Shown in pieces: positions 13,910-20,665 of a DNA stretch of 22,069 nucleotides. This stretch comes from a virus, in IMG/VR virus record IMGVR_UViG_3300020416_001300, positions 1 to 22,069 of that record. The stretch is one strand, 5' to 3'. Each line of letters begins with the position of its first letter. Positions within the stretch are counted from its first letter, which is position 1. Below the pieces are notes generated by a model, which made no database searches, was not told where the DNA came from, and worked only from the letters and a program-made list of their open reading frames with translations. The position numbers and the translations under genes are program-made.

Positions 13910-15023
13910 CCCAACCGCCGTTTTCATAACCTTGGAATTTGTTATCTGAAGTATTGTAGATAATCATACCATTTGCGGCTGTAAGTGCATCACGTTCGGT
14001 AGTAGTCAAAGAACCAAACTGTATAAATCCAGTTGCTCTTGCATTACCATTTACATGTAATTTTTCAAGTGGTCTAGGTAATCCAATACCTAAGTTACCT
14101 GAACTATTAAATGTCATCAAGTTATTTAAATTACCTGAACTGTTTGCTGTAATTAAATTAATTCTTCCTGGAACTACGTTTGATGCAACTGTAGAATCTA
14201 GATCAACTGCAACTCTTATCATACCTGCAAGTTTATAATCAGTACCATCATGGCCCATACCGTGCAAGTCCATAAGTCCGTCACCTGTTGTACTACCAAC
14301 ACTTGCTGTTGGAGCCGCCGGTGTACCATTGGAAGATTTAACAATAATTTTAGGTCCTGTTGATGCTCCTCCTGCTATACCAGTAAGAACCAATCCTGAG
14401 TTATCGCTTGCCGCTGTTACTTTAATTTCTTTTGTAGTTGTAATAGCGTCAGCAACTATAGACGGAGATTCAATATTAGCAAGTACTCTTTTGCCTACTG
14501 AATCAATCATCACACTTGAATCATCTGAAAATACACTACCTAGCATATCGCCAAGTAAGTTACCAGTTACGTTACCAAAGTGTGTTCCTGTAGTATTTCC
14601 TACTACGTTACCTGTTACTGAACCAACTACATCACCTGTTAAGTTACCAACTAGGTTAGTTGCTGTTACTGAGCTTGTTTCTACAGGGCCTACAATTTTG
14701 CCATTGATTGCGTCAACTAGGAGCGTTGAATCGTCTGCATAAATGTTACCTCTTACGTCTACAGCTGGGTTATCTGTAGCGGCCCATTGTGATCCGTTGT
14801 ATACTAGGATCTGATCGTTCTGTGCGGCTAACGCCTGTACGTTGCCTAAATCTTCTAAATTCTGTGTTGATACAGATACTGGAGTTCCGCCGGTTGTTGC
14901 GCCATCTCCTACAAATACTTCTTTTGTGTCTGTGGTATAAACAAGTTCACCTTCGGCTGGTGTATAACCTGGAGTGGTTTGAAGTGCCGTTTTGGTGCCT
15001 CGTTTGATTCGTAAAGTACCCAT
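13896..15023 (-). CDS. Tail-fibre-type virion protein
   Basis: The product has 375 residues. ATG at 15023 has AGGAG six bases upstream (15030-15034), with a late-promoter-like element further up. The N-terminus MGTLRIKRGTKTALQ...EGELVYTTDTKEVFVGDG is the short domain that opens many phage tail fibres and major-tropism-determinant-type proteins. Residues about 91-116 and 161-186 are two copies of a unit centred on DDST/DDSS, and residues about 123-163 form a run of GNxxG/GDxxG repeats. The C-terminus GNLGIGLPRPLEKLHVNGNARATG...GMIIYNTSDNKFQGYENGGWVNL is typical of fibre ends; in related proteins it precedes a chaperone peptidase, which is absent here. It likely forms a trimeric appendage in host contact. 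Confidence 0.8.
   Translation of the reverse strand: MGTLRIKRGTKTALQTTPGYTPAEGELVYTTDTKEVFVGDGATTGGTPVSVSTQNLEDLGNVQALAAQNDQILVYNGSQWAATDNPAVDVRGNIYADDSTLLVDAINGKIVGPVETSSVTATNLVGNLTGDVVGSVTGNVVGNTTGTHFGNVTGNLLGDMLGSVFSDDSSVMIDSVGKRVLANIESPSIVADAITTTKEIKVTAASDNSGLVLTGIAGGASTGPKIIVKSSNGTPAAPTASVGSTTGDGLMDLHGMGHDGTDYKLAGMIRVAVDLDSTVASNVVPGRINLITANSSGNLNNLMTFNSSGNLGIGLPRPLEKLHVNGNARATGFIQFGSLTTTERDALTAANGMIIYNTSDNKFQGYENGGWVNLI
14535..14657 (-). repeat. In-frame 12-base repeats coding GNxxG/GDxxG in the tail-fibre gene
   Basis: About ten degenerate four-residue units (GNLT, GDVV, GSVT, GNVV, GNTT, GTHF, GNVT, GNLL, GDML and similar) follow each other at residues 123-163. On the plus strand they appear as repeated ACGTTACC/AGTTACC blocks. 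The pattern predicts a repetitive beta fibre shaft and a site where unit number can change by recombination. Confidence 0.75.
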
Positions 15024-15050
15024 GTAATGCTCCTAATTCATTGTTACATA

Positions 15051-15060
15051 TATTTATGCC
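15051..15060 (-). promoter_or_regulatory. T4-late-like promoter element upstream of the tail-fibre gene
   Basis: The minus strand reads GGCATAAATATATG over 15047-15060. CATAAATA differs at one base from the T4 late consensus TATAAATA. It lies 27 bases before ATG 15023 with AGGAG in between, a fitting place for a late structural gene. Function is inferred from similarity and position. Confidence 0.5.
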
Positions 15061-15074
15061 AAAACTATGATAAC

Positions 15075-15389
15075 TTACTTTTTATTTTTACGAGGGTTTT
15101 TTAGAAAAGCCCTTGTTTTTTTCTGTATATCACGTTTAACTTTTGCAGTATTTAACCTAAAGTCCACATGTTTTATAGATGTACCATATTCGTTGAATAA
15201 TTCAGCTATTGTATCATCTAATTTAGCACCCGTGCTACGTTTAGCATTGCAATCTATTTCCCATATTTTGCCTTCCTTAAATTCAACTCTAATAGATTGA
15301 AGGTAATTTATGGGAATAGTTTGAATGTCTATGTCTTTGAAAACCTCAGGCCAATGCCTAATAACGTCATCAGGCAGTTGCTTTGGCAC
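15075..15389 (-). CDS. Conserved-looking phage protein of unknown function
   Basis: The product has 104 residues from GTG at 15389 (MPKQLPDDVIRHWPEVF). I prefer this start because the frame upstream lies inside the next gene and codes a low-complexity stretch, and AAGAAGAG precedes the GTG. The gene overlaps the upstream one by 20 bases. The body has SIRVEFKEGKIWEID, two beta strands and a turn, then an acidic helix IAELFNEYG and a very basic tail ending in NPRKNKK. I recall similar short proteins near structural genes in T4-like marine phages, but I cannot name a function. The Lys-rich tail could bind nucleic acid or an acidic partner. Confidence 0.6.
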   Translation of the reverse strand: MPKQLPDDVIRHWPEVFKDIDIQTIPINYLQSIRVEFKEGKIWEIDCNAKRSTGAKLDDTIAELFNEYGTSIKHVDFRLNTAKVKRDIQKKTRAFLKNPRKNKK

Positions 15390-16035
15390 TTTTACTCTTC
15401 TTAGTAGTAGGAACAAGCTCTTCTGCTTGAGCTCTAAGTGCTTTTGCTTCTTTGTACAATCTATCAGCATCACTGCGATATTTTGCGGCTAGTTGTTCAT
15501 CTGTAATTACACCATCTGTAGGTGCTTCTAGATTAGCGGCTTTCGCCTCTGCTACAACATTATCATCTGCTAATGTACTTTTTGGCATTTCGCTAACACT
15601 ACCAGCTTCAGTAATAGTTGTTCCTGGAGCAGGTTCGTTAGGATCTTTCAAAGCTAAATCTGCGATAGTAACACCTTTTTGCTCTGCAATGATTTTGTTT
15701 AGTTCATCTAAACCAATCTGTGTTGCAGTGTTTGGTGTCATTTCAACGTCAGACATTTTGGTTAACTGTAGTTTGCCAGTTGAGTGAAATCTAGCTAACA
15801 TATTAGCACCATCGCTTAATTGTGTTCTAGCCATTACTTCAGCAAACTCAAATGCTGTCTGAGCTGAATTACTTTCAACTGTTTTAATCAACGTATCATG
15901 ATCGGCATCACTTAAAGTAGCAGTATCAATCACTAAAGAGTTTTCTGGTGGATTCTCACCTGGTACAACTCTATATGCAACTACAACCTTACGTTGGTTA
16001 CTTTTTAATCTGCCTACATGTTTAATCTCGGCCAT
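15370..16035 (-). CDS. Conserved-looking phage protein, Ala/Glu-rich C-terminal half
   Basis: The product has 221 residues, ATG at 16035, sharing one base with the upstream stop (TAATG). Residues 1-120 look globular: MAEIKHVGRLKSNQRKVVVAYRVVPGE, then LSDADHDTLIKTVES and EFAEVMARTQLSDGANML. Residues about 130-221 are low in hydrophobics and rich in Ala, Glu and Lys, with a helical, possibly coiled-coil segment YKEAKALRAQAEEL and a basic end. It lies directly upstream of the tail-fibre group with overlapping neighbours on both sides, so a virion or assembly role is plausible. I do not recognise a named family and see no enzyme motif. Confidence 0.65.
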   Translation of the reverse strand: MAEIKHVGRLKSNQRKVVVAYRVVPGENPPENSLVIDTATLSDADHDTLIKTVESNSAQTAFEFAEVMARTQLSDGANMLARFHSTGKLQLTKMSDVEMTPNTATQIGLDELNKIIAEQKGVTIADLALKDPNEPAPGTTITEAGSVSEMPKSTLADDNVVAEAKAANLEAPTDGVITDEQLAAKYRSDADRLYKEAKALRAQAEELVPTTKKSKSAKATA

Positions 16036-16340
16036 TACTTGTCTCCTTTAGGTGCTTCTGCAGGAGCAGTTCCTTCATTTGCCTTTTTAGCTTCTTCTTC
16101 AGCCTTTTGAACTGTCTGTAGGAAAGCATCTAGTTTATTAAATGTTTTACCAACTGCTTCCATTTCGTTGGCTTTAAACGCACCTCTTTGCGATGCAACA
16201 TCGATAATTGATCTAATTACACCAAGGTCTTGAACAGTAAGTTCAACCGGTGCAGTGGATACACCTGCTGTCGGTGCTTCACCTGCAGGTGCCGCTGTCG
16301 GCGCCGCTTGAGCTTCTGCTGTTTTAGTTTCTTCTGACAT
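16035..16340 (-). CDS. Small acidic Ala/Pro-rich phage protein
   Basis: The product has 101 residues. ATG at 16340 lies eight bases after AAGGAG (16351-16356); an in-frame GTG at 16349 overlaps that ribosome site and is unlikely. The first 35 residues and last 20 are Ala/Pro/Glu-rich and probably disordered. The middle, LTVQDLGVIRSIIDVASQRG...KTFNKLDAFLQTV, forms helices. Such small proteins with a helical core and flexible arms occur near T4-like structural genes, but I cannot assign a role. It couples to the next gene by TAATG, and an ATAAATA element lies upstream inside the end of the preceding gene. Confidence 0.65.
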   Translation of the reverse strand: MSEETKTAEAQAAPTAAPAGEAPTAGVSTAPVELTVQDLGVIRSIIDVASQRGAFKANEMEAVGKTFNKLDAFLQTVQKAEEEAKKANEGTAPAEAPKGDK

Positions 16341-16371
16341 ATTATTCACTCCTTATGTATTATATATGTAC

Positions 16372-16383
16372 TTTATATTTATT
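16372..16383 (-). promoter_or_regulatory. T4-late-like promoter element
   Basis: The minus strand reads AAATAAATATAAAG across 16371-16384, with the TAAATA core at 16376-16381, about 36 bases before ATG 16340. It overlaps the stop codon of the upstream gene (16379-16381). It would allow late expression of the structural-type genes downstream while the VWA gene is read from its own promoter. Confidence 0.4.
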
Positions 16384-16660
16384 TGTACTTCAAAAGTGGA
16401 CAGGCAAGAACGAAATATGATAGTTCTTTTGGATCTTCAAATCCAGCTCTTAGCACTGTTTCTATCTTATTTGACTTAGTTAATCCAATAACTTTCTTTA
16501 AAAAGTACCTCTTTTTAAGGTTACTATCTATCCATTTAGAAATAGCAGTTTCCATATTATAGGTATGAGGTAAATCAATCGTGGCGAGATGAGGAGGTTC
16601 ATAACTCAACCTCCTAATATCAAAATAATCGTGGGCTGTAAATCTAGTTTTTAATTTCAA
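16379..16660 (-). CDS. Small phage protein of unknown function, coupled to the VWA gene
   Basis: The product has 93 residues; ATG at 16660 overlaps the VWA stop by four bases (ATGA). The protein is basic, with LKTRFTAHDYFDIRRLSY at the start, ISKWIDSNLKKRYFLKKVIG as a likely amphipathic helix, and a hydrophobic C-terminus YFVLACPLLKYK. No catalytic motif is seen. The tight coupling suggests it is made in proportion to the VWA/HExxH protein and could be a partner of it, though this is inference. I do not recognise the family. Confidence 0.6.
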   Translation of the reverse strand: MKLKTRFTAHDYFDIRRLSYEPPHLATIDLPHTYNMETAISKWIDSNLKKRYFLKKVIGLTKSNKIETVLRAGFEDPKELSYFVLACPLLKYK

Positions 16661-17949
16661 GCCGCCTCCTCATAATGAGCAGTTACACCAAATGGAGCCT
16701 TTGTATTTTTATCATGATGACCATGAATAATAAACACTGTTTCACAGTAGTCTGAATCACCCCAGCTACCAAATGGATATCCATCTGTAAACATAATAAA
16801 CTTCTTAGGTTGTATATCATTTTCTTTCATATACTCCCAATTAACTTCAAAGTCAGTACCGCCGCCACCTTGTACATCATAGTCCATTAAGTCTTCTCCA
16901 CCATCTGCACTAAAGTCTGCTTCGTTGTAAACGGCAGTATCAAAACACCATAACTTGATGTTGTAATCTTTATACTCGTCCATAATACCTTTAACTTCTG
17001 ATAAAAATACTTTTGCTTGACTATCACCTATAGAACCACTCATATCAATTCCTATAGCAACATCAATAGTGTCCATAAAGTTCATACCAGGAAGTACTGC
17101 ACCAGTATGCCAACCTTTACGTGAAGGACGACTAAATGTGTAATCATTTCTAATTGTAGATTGAATTTGCTGACGTAACAATTCACGCCAGTTCATTTTA
17201 GGTTCTGTTAATTCTTTAATAATACGTTGCACTTCTTTAGGTGTATTACCAGCACCTGCCGCCTGTGCAGAACTTATCATGTTTTCTTTTATTTCGTCAC
17301 GTATCTTTTTAAGTTGATCTTTTGTATATGTAGGTCTGCCTTCGCCTTCGCCTTTTTCACCTTTTTTACTTTTTCCACTCTTTGAATCATTCTCAGGAGC
17401 TTCTTCCCAATCCACATGTTCGTCTAACAAGTCGCCTAATTGCTTTAGATACTCTTGACCGTTCTCTTCTGCTTTCTTAAATAATTCATCATATACTGCT
17501 TCACTTGTCCAACCTTCATATTTGAAGTCTTGATAACACTGAACAAGTTTCACCATCTCACCAATACGGTCACGTACCAGTGTATTGTTTACGATGTAAT
17601 CACACGCGATATTGTGTAAAATAGGAATACGACCTTCTCGTCTAACGATATGATCAAAGACACAATGCAATATTTCGTGTGCGATTACAAATTCTATTTC
17701 TTTGTTGGAAAGTGCATTAAAAAATTGTGTATTGTAATATAAGTGTCTACCATCTGTTGCGGCAGTAGGACACCAATCATCACAATGTTTAACAATAAGT
17801 CTAGTAGCCATGTTACCAAAAAACGGGTGTCTTAAAAGCAAACCAACTCTTGCTACAATAATTCTATCAGCTACATCAATTCTCATAGCTTCTAGTTCTT
17901 TTTTTGTAATGTCTGGATTTGGTTGAAAACCTTTTGTTTCTATGCCCAT
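16657..17949 (-). CDS. VWA-domain protein with N-terminal HExxH metallopeptidase-like domain (DUF2201-like)
   Basis: The product has 430 residues, ATG at 17949 eight bases after GAAGGAG. The N-terminal half has EFVIAHEILHCVFDH (86-100), an HExxH zinc site (His91, Glu92, His95) as in putative metallopeptidase domains fused to VWA-like domains. A charged linker with KSGKSKKGEKGEGEG (about 190-204) follows. The C-terminal VWA-like domain shows VAIGIDMSGSIGDSQ (297-311) with the MIDAS DxSxS (302-306), GGGGTDFE with the MIDAS Thr, and MFTDGYPFG with the later Asp. Proteins of this plan usually work with a MoxR AAA ATPase, and exactly that gene is next upstream. Together they may insert metal or remodel a target complex. 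Both metal sites look intact. Target unknown. Confidence 0.85.
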   Translation of the reverse strand: MGIETKGFQPNPDITKKELEAMRIDVADRIIVARVGLLLRHPFFGNMATRLIVKHCDDWCPTAATDGRHLYYNTQFFNALSNKEIEFVIAHEILHCVFDHIVRREGRIPILHNIACDYIVNNTLVRDRIGEMVKLVQCYQDFKYEGWTSEAVYDELFKKAEENGQEYLKQLGDLLDEHVDWEEAPENDSKSGKSKKGEKGEGEGRPTYTKDQLKKIRDEIKENMISSAQAAGAGNTPKEVQRIIKELTEPKMNWRELLRQQIQSTIRNDYTFSRPSRKGWHTGAVLPGMNFMDTIDVAIGIDMSGSIGDSQAKVFLSEVKGIMDEYKDYNIKLWCFDTAVYNEADFSADGGEDLMDYDVQGGGGTDFEVNWEYMKENDIQPKKFIMFTDGYPFGSWGDSDYCETVFIIHGHHDKNTKAPFGVTAHYEEAA

Positions 17950-17983
17950 TATATGTACTCCTTCAGTGCCTTATTGTTCTTAC

Positions 17984-18012
17984 AGTATACTATATTTAAT
18001 ATCATATGTCAA
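17984..18012 (-). promoter_or_regulatory. Strong sigma-70-like promoter for the VWA gene
   Basis: On the minus strand TTGACA (18007-18012), a 17-base spacer and TATACT (17984-17989) give a consensus -35, ideal spacing and a five-of-six -10. The start of transcription would fall near 17977, leaving about 28 bases of leader with GAAGGAG. This points to reading by unmodified host RNA polymerase, as for early or middle phage genes. Confidence 0.75.
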
Positions 18013-18029
18013 CAGTTTTGGTGAAATAC

Positions 18030-18057
18030 TGGGCAAGGTCTTAGTATGCCTTGCCCA
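18030..18057 (-). terminator. GC-rich hairpin after the MoxR-type gene, possible terminator
   Basis: TGGGCAAGG and CCTTGCCCA form a perfect nine-base stem around a ten-base loop, 14 bases after the MoxR stop on the minus strand. The 3' side is AGTATTTC rather than a U tract, so it is a weak intrinsic terminator at best; it could instead be a pause, processing or RNA-protecting structure. It stands out in AT-rich DNA. Confidence 0.55.
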
Positions 18058-18065
18058 ATATCCAT

Positions 18066-18078
18066 GCGCCTTAGGCGC
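18066..18078. repeat. Perfect GC palindrome centred on the MoxR stop codon
   Basis: GCGCC-TTA-GGCGC is a five-base inverted repeat with the stop codon (TAA on the minus strand, 18071-18073) as its three-base loop. It lies next to the larger hairpin, so the mRNA end carries two stacked stems. Confidence 0.7.
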
Positions 18079-19159
18079 TCTGTGCGGCTTGAATATACTT
18101 ACCAAAACGCTCATGGAACTCATCAAAACACTCAACTTCATCTGGATCGATTGGAAGAGAGTATTGTGTAAGAGCAAGTTTGATACCCATGACAACCAAT
18201 TCAGTATCAAAATTATCCATTGCAAAACGTAGGAAGTTATTTACTTTGTCGTCAAACTTCTTATCGTTTTTATCGCAGGCGTCTTTAAGTTCATAGCAAA
18301 GTGAAACAGTCAAGGAATACATGGCACTGATTTCTTTAGTTTCACAATCCTTAACCTTACCAGCAAGTATGTCAGTAGGGTCAGGAAGTTTTGAAGCAAC
18401 CTTACGATGCGCCATAAACTTAACGGCAAGTCCTTCGCCGACAGAACCACTTACCAAATCGGTAGTGGTATTCTCGTCATCATCATCTTCAATAAGTTCA
18501 GATACAAATGACCAAGAACGAGGTGTAGCAAATGAACGGCTTGGACTTTTAGGATCAAAGTCATACAAGTCTTTCTTGCTAAAATTCAAGTAACCAACAA
18601 CATCTGCATGTATATGGTTTTCAGTTGCCCACTGCATCCAGTCATCAAAATCAACTGCAAGTTCTAAGTGAACAAATCTGTTTGCCAACGGAGCAGGCAT
18701 TCTATAAGTAACACCTTTGTCAGCTTCTCTGTTACCAGCGGCAACAATAAGAACGTTATCAGGCAATACATATTGTCCAATACGTCTGTTAAGAATTAGT
18801 TGGTATGCGGCCGCTTGTACTGCCGGTGCCGCAGAATTCATTTCGTCTAAGAACAAAACAATAGTCTTGTACTTCTTAGCCATTTCAGCAGTAGGCAGTT
18901 CTTGCGGTGGTGCCCAAGCCATCACATTATCATTTGCTGAATAATAAGGGATACCTTTAATATCTGTAGGTTCCCATAGTGACAATCTAATGTCAATCAA
19001 ATGTGAATTATTATATGATCTAGTAATCTGACTTACGATATCAGACTTACCAATGCCTGGAGGTCCCCACATAAAGATAGGACGTTTTTTCTTGAATGCC
19101 CTTGTAATGCTTTTCTTTGCTTGATTAGGACTAACAGTTCTTAGTACGGTATTTTCCAT
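18071..19159 (-). CDS. MoxR-type AAA+ ATPase
   Basis: The product has 362 residues from ATG at 19159, where AAAGGA precedes by about six bases (MENTVLRTVS). An in-frame ATG at 19192 would add 11 residues but has no ribosome site. MWGPPGIGKSD (30-40) is Walker A, IVLFLDEMNSA (100-110) is Walker B, LIVAAGNREAD (137-147) gives sensor 1 Asn143, and LANRFVHLEL has the Arg after sensor 1. The early helix-strand-helix order and the insert regions fit MoxR-family ATPases, which act as chaperones that remodel or load metal into partner proteins, often VWA proteins. The VWA/HExxH gene is directly downstream. The C-terminal 190 residues are helical lid. Its own sigma-70-like promoter lies upstream. Confidence 0.88.
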   Translation of the reverse strand: MENTVLRTVSPNQAKKSITRAFKKKRPIFMWGPPGIGKSDIVSQITRSYNNSHLIDIRLSLWEPTDIKGIPYYSANDNVMAWAPPQELPTAEMAKKYKTIVLFLDEMNSAAPAVQAAAYQLILNRRIGQYVLPDNVLIVAAGNREADKGVTYRMPAPLANRFVHLELAVDFDDWMQWATENHIHADVVGYLNFSKKDLYDFDPKSPSRSFATPRSWSFVSELIEDDDDENTTTDLVSGSVGEGLAVKFMAHRKVASKLPDPTDILAGKVKDCETKEISAMYSLTVSLCYELKDACDKNDKKFDDKVNNFLRFAMDNFDTELVVMGIKLALTQYSLPIDPDEVECFDEFHERFGKYIQAAQSA

Positions 19160-19425
19160 TGTATATTCCTTTTCTATTTTGTTCAGTGCCATACTTTATT
19201 TCTAAGTATGTATATATAATACACTCGTTATAGTCAAAGGTCAACCTATTTTGGACATCTTTTTACATTTATTTTGAAAAGGTAGCAAACGGCAGAACCT
19301 ATGCGACAGGCGCCAAAAATGCACGTTTTTCGCTCCTAAATGGCTCTTAAATTGCATTTAACGTTTTTCTGGGGTGTTTGTACGTATTAACTCTATAATG
19401 CTATTATATAGGTGTTTAACTGCGT
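19160..19425 (-). other. Intergenic region carrying the MoxR promoter; otherwise no recognised gene
   Basis: These 266 bases are the longest gap in the window. The left part holds the promoter and leader of the MoxR gene. From about 19245 to 19425 I see no long reading frame and no tRNA-like structure. The stretch is locally richer in G and C (AGGCGCC, CTGGGG) than its surroundings and has two copies of ACGTTTTTC (19323-19331 and 19361-19369) 38 bases apart. An AT palindrome-like segment CTATAATGCTATTATATAG (19392-19410) gives TATAAT on both strands. It could hold a small RNA, a regulator site or an untranslated end of the upstream gene. Confidence 0.4.
19216..19244 (-). promoter_or_regulatory. 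Sigma-70-like promoter for the MoxR-type gene
   Basis: On the minus strand TTGACC (19239-19244), a 17-base spacer and TATTAT (19216-19221) match five of six bases at each box. The leader before ATG 19159 would be about 50 bases. The same design upstream of the VWA gene supports shared host-polymerase control of the pair. Confidence 0.65.
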
Positions 19426-19806
19426 TTATTCATGCCTTTTCATGGCCTTTGTAAGTCCATATTTACGTAGATCTCCGCTAAAAAGATGTAGTTCCATACT
19501 CTTCTTTTCATCTGTAACCCATATACTGCGATTGGTTAGATAGTATGGGCAAGTAATAAATTGATCCAAAAATATGTATGTTTGTGTGGTGAATTTGAAA
19601 TCCCTAGGAAAGGGTATTTCATACATTTGGATATCCAAATTTTCATGCAAAAAATCAAAGCCGTCTTCTGTAAGTCTTAAACCACCTTCTGTTTTGCCTC
19701 TTGTATTTTGCCACCAATCGGACATATACTGCTTTACATTAGCGTCACTTACCGCGATATCGGATTGCTTTAAGAATACCTTAGTGTATGTTTCTTTCCA
19801 GTTCAT
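19426..19806 (-). CDS. Phage protein of unknown function
   Basis: The product has 126 residues; ATG at 19806 overlaps the upstream gene by four bases. It contains an N-terminal helix and an acidic/aromatic middle, VKQYMSDWWQNTRGKTEGGLRLTEDG split by short loops, then IPFPRDFKFTTQTYIFLDQFI and YYLTNRSIWVTDEKK, alternating strands. The segment GGLRLTEDGFDFL reads like a winged-helix wing and recognition area (LTxxG), so a DNA-binding role is conceivable but weak. The neighbours are small minus-strand phage genes. I recall similar proteins in T4-like marine phages without a known function. Confidence 0.6.
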   Translation of the reverse strand: MNWKETYTKVFLKQSDIAVSDANVKQYMSDWWQNTRGKTEGGLRLTEDGFDFLHENLDIQMYEIPFPRDFKFTTQTYIFLDQFITCPYYLTNRSIWVTDEKKSMELHLFSGDLRKYGLTKAMKRHE

Positions 19807-20093
19807 TCATCTGTAACCAGTTCGCCCGATGTTAGTTTATAAACTGCGAAGTCTTCACTTCTGAAAAGATCATTAAGTTTCTTTGCTAGGTTGTGTGCAT
19901 GTCCTGGATTTGAGAAAGATACTTTCTTGTACTTAGGACCTGGATAATTCGTAATTGCGTTTGATGTTTTTAGATTGAATGGAGCGCCTTTATAGAACAC
20001 TGCCCAAATGGCTTCTGCTTGCAAAACTTGCTCACACTTGTAAGATGCTTTGTCTACATTCTCTAATATAATCGTTGGTTTTGGTCTACTCAT
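19803..20093 (-). CDS. Small phage protein of unknown function
   Basis: The product has 96 residues, ATG at 20093 with AAGGA eight bases upstream (20102-20106). The layout is a helix with YKCEQVLQAEAIWAVFYKG, a loop NYPGPKYKKVSFSNPGHAHNLAKKLNDLF divided by turns, and a final strand FAVYKLTSGELVTDE. Two cysteine or histidine clusters that could bind metal are not evident. It is the first gene after the ATAAATA element at 20122-20131 and is translated together with the next gene through a four-base overlap. It probably belongs to the conserved small proteins near T4-like replication genes, but I cannot name it. Confidence 0.6.
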   Translation of the reverse strand: MSRPKPTIILENVDKASYKCEQVLQAEAIWAVFYKGAPFNLKTSNAITNYPGPKYKKVSFSNPGHAHNLAKKLNDLFRSEDFAVYKLTSGELVTDE

Positions 20094-20121
20094 ATGCGTA
20101 ATCCTTTTAATTAACTACGCA

Positions 20122-20133
20122 TATATTTATCTT
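20122..20133 (-). promoter_or_regulatory. T4-late-like promoter element
   Basis: The minus strand reads AGATAAATATATGCG (20119-20133), with TAAATA at 20124-20129, 31 bases before ATG 20093. It shares ATAAATATATG with the element upstream of the tail-fibre gene, so the two are likely used by the same factor. Confidence 0.5.
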
Positions 20134-20156
20134 TTTTTAGTAGAAAACTACTAGTA

Positions 20157-20420
20157 TTACACTTGTTTGGCCGTTAATGCACCTAGTATTTGCCTTAGTT
20201 CTTTTTCGCTTACACAAAATACATTTTGTATTTTCCTAGGATACTTATATTCTTGCAATAGTTTCTCTACAAGAGTAGGATAAACTGCTGGGTCAACTAC
20301 ATCAGATTGGCATTGTTCTTGAGTCTCAAATGTTGGGTCAGTAAAAACATAGATATCTCTATCAGCAGTGATATCTGCATTAGGATCAAGAAGAAATAAA
20401 ACTACGATAAACCACTTCAT
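20157..20420 (-). CDS. Small secreted or membrane-anchored phage protein
   Basis: The product has 87 residues. ATG at 20420 overlaps the upstream stop as ATGA and has GGGAG upstream; a TTG at 20426 is less likely. MKWFIVVLFLL is a short positively started hydrophobic segment, shorter than a typical signal peptide, then DPNADITADRDIYVFTD. Cys37-like CQSDV and a second cysteine in VFCVSEK could form a disulfide, which would fit a periplasmic location. The rest, YPTLVEKLLQEYKYPRKI, is a charged helix. The combination suggests an envelope-located phage protein. No family recognised. Confidence 0.55.
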   Translation of the reverse strand: MKWFIVVLFLLDPNADITADRDIYVFTDPTFETQEQCQSDVVDPAVYPTLVEKLLQEYKYPRKIQNVFCVSEKELRQILGALTAKQV

Positions 20421-20665
20421 TTCCAATCACTCCCACCGTCCATAGTTACAGTTACTACTTCTTCATCAGGAGCAGATTTGTTATCAATAATAAGTTTTTC
20501 TAATCTTCCTTGATGATTTGCCATTACAGTTCCTAAAGCATAGGCAAGTGCTTTTGCCTGTGTTAATGGAATCCGTATTTCTTTTTGATTACTTCCTTCT
20601 GCTGTCTTTACAATTTGTATAAACTGCTGAATAGGTATAGTATTAATTGGTTCGTTTGTTTGCAT
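20417..20665 (-). CDS. Small phage protein of unknown function
   Basis: The product has 82 residues, ATG at 20665, overlapping the upstream gene by 23 bases. It has PIQQFIQIVKTAEGSNQKEIRIPL, then TQAKALAYALGTVMANHQGRLEKLI, a clear amphipathic helix, and an acidic tail DEEVVTVTMDGGSDWK. The size and composition suit a small regulatory or virion-associated protein. No motif tells more. It couples to the secreted-type gene downstream by ATGA. Confidence 0.55.
   Translation of the reverse strand: MQTNEPINTIPIQQFIQIVKTAEGSNQKEIRIPLTQAKALAYALGTVMANHQGRLEKLIIDNKSAPDEEVVTVTMDGGSDWK

Noticed and set aside
14329-14742. 137-codon plus-strand frame opposite the tail-fibre gene
   Set aside because: Its Pro/Thr/Leu repeats are the mirror image of the GNxxG repeats on the true strand; no ribosome site.
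15090-15125. Possible terminator AGGG...CCCT near the end of the 15075-15389 gene
   Set aside because: The stem is only four to five bases, lies inside the Lys-rich coding end and has no U tract on the minus strand.
15452-15787. 111-codon plus-strand frame
   Set aside because: Ser/Ala-rich antisense of the Ala/Glu-rich phage protein; shadow frame.
19245-19425. tRNA gene in the gene-free stretch
   Set aside because: No acceptor stem pairing, no GTTCRA T-loop and no anticodon arm could be drawn on either strand.
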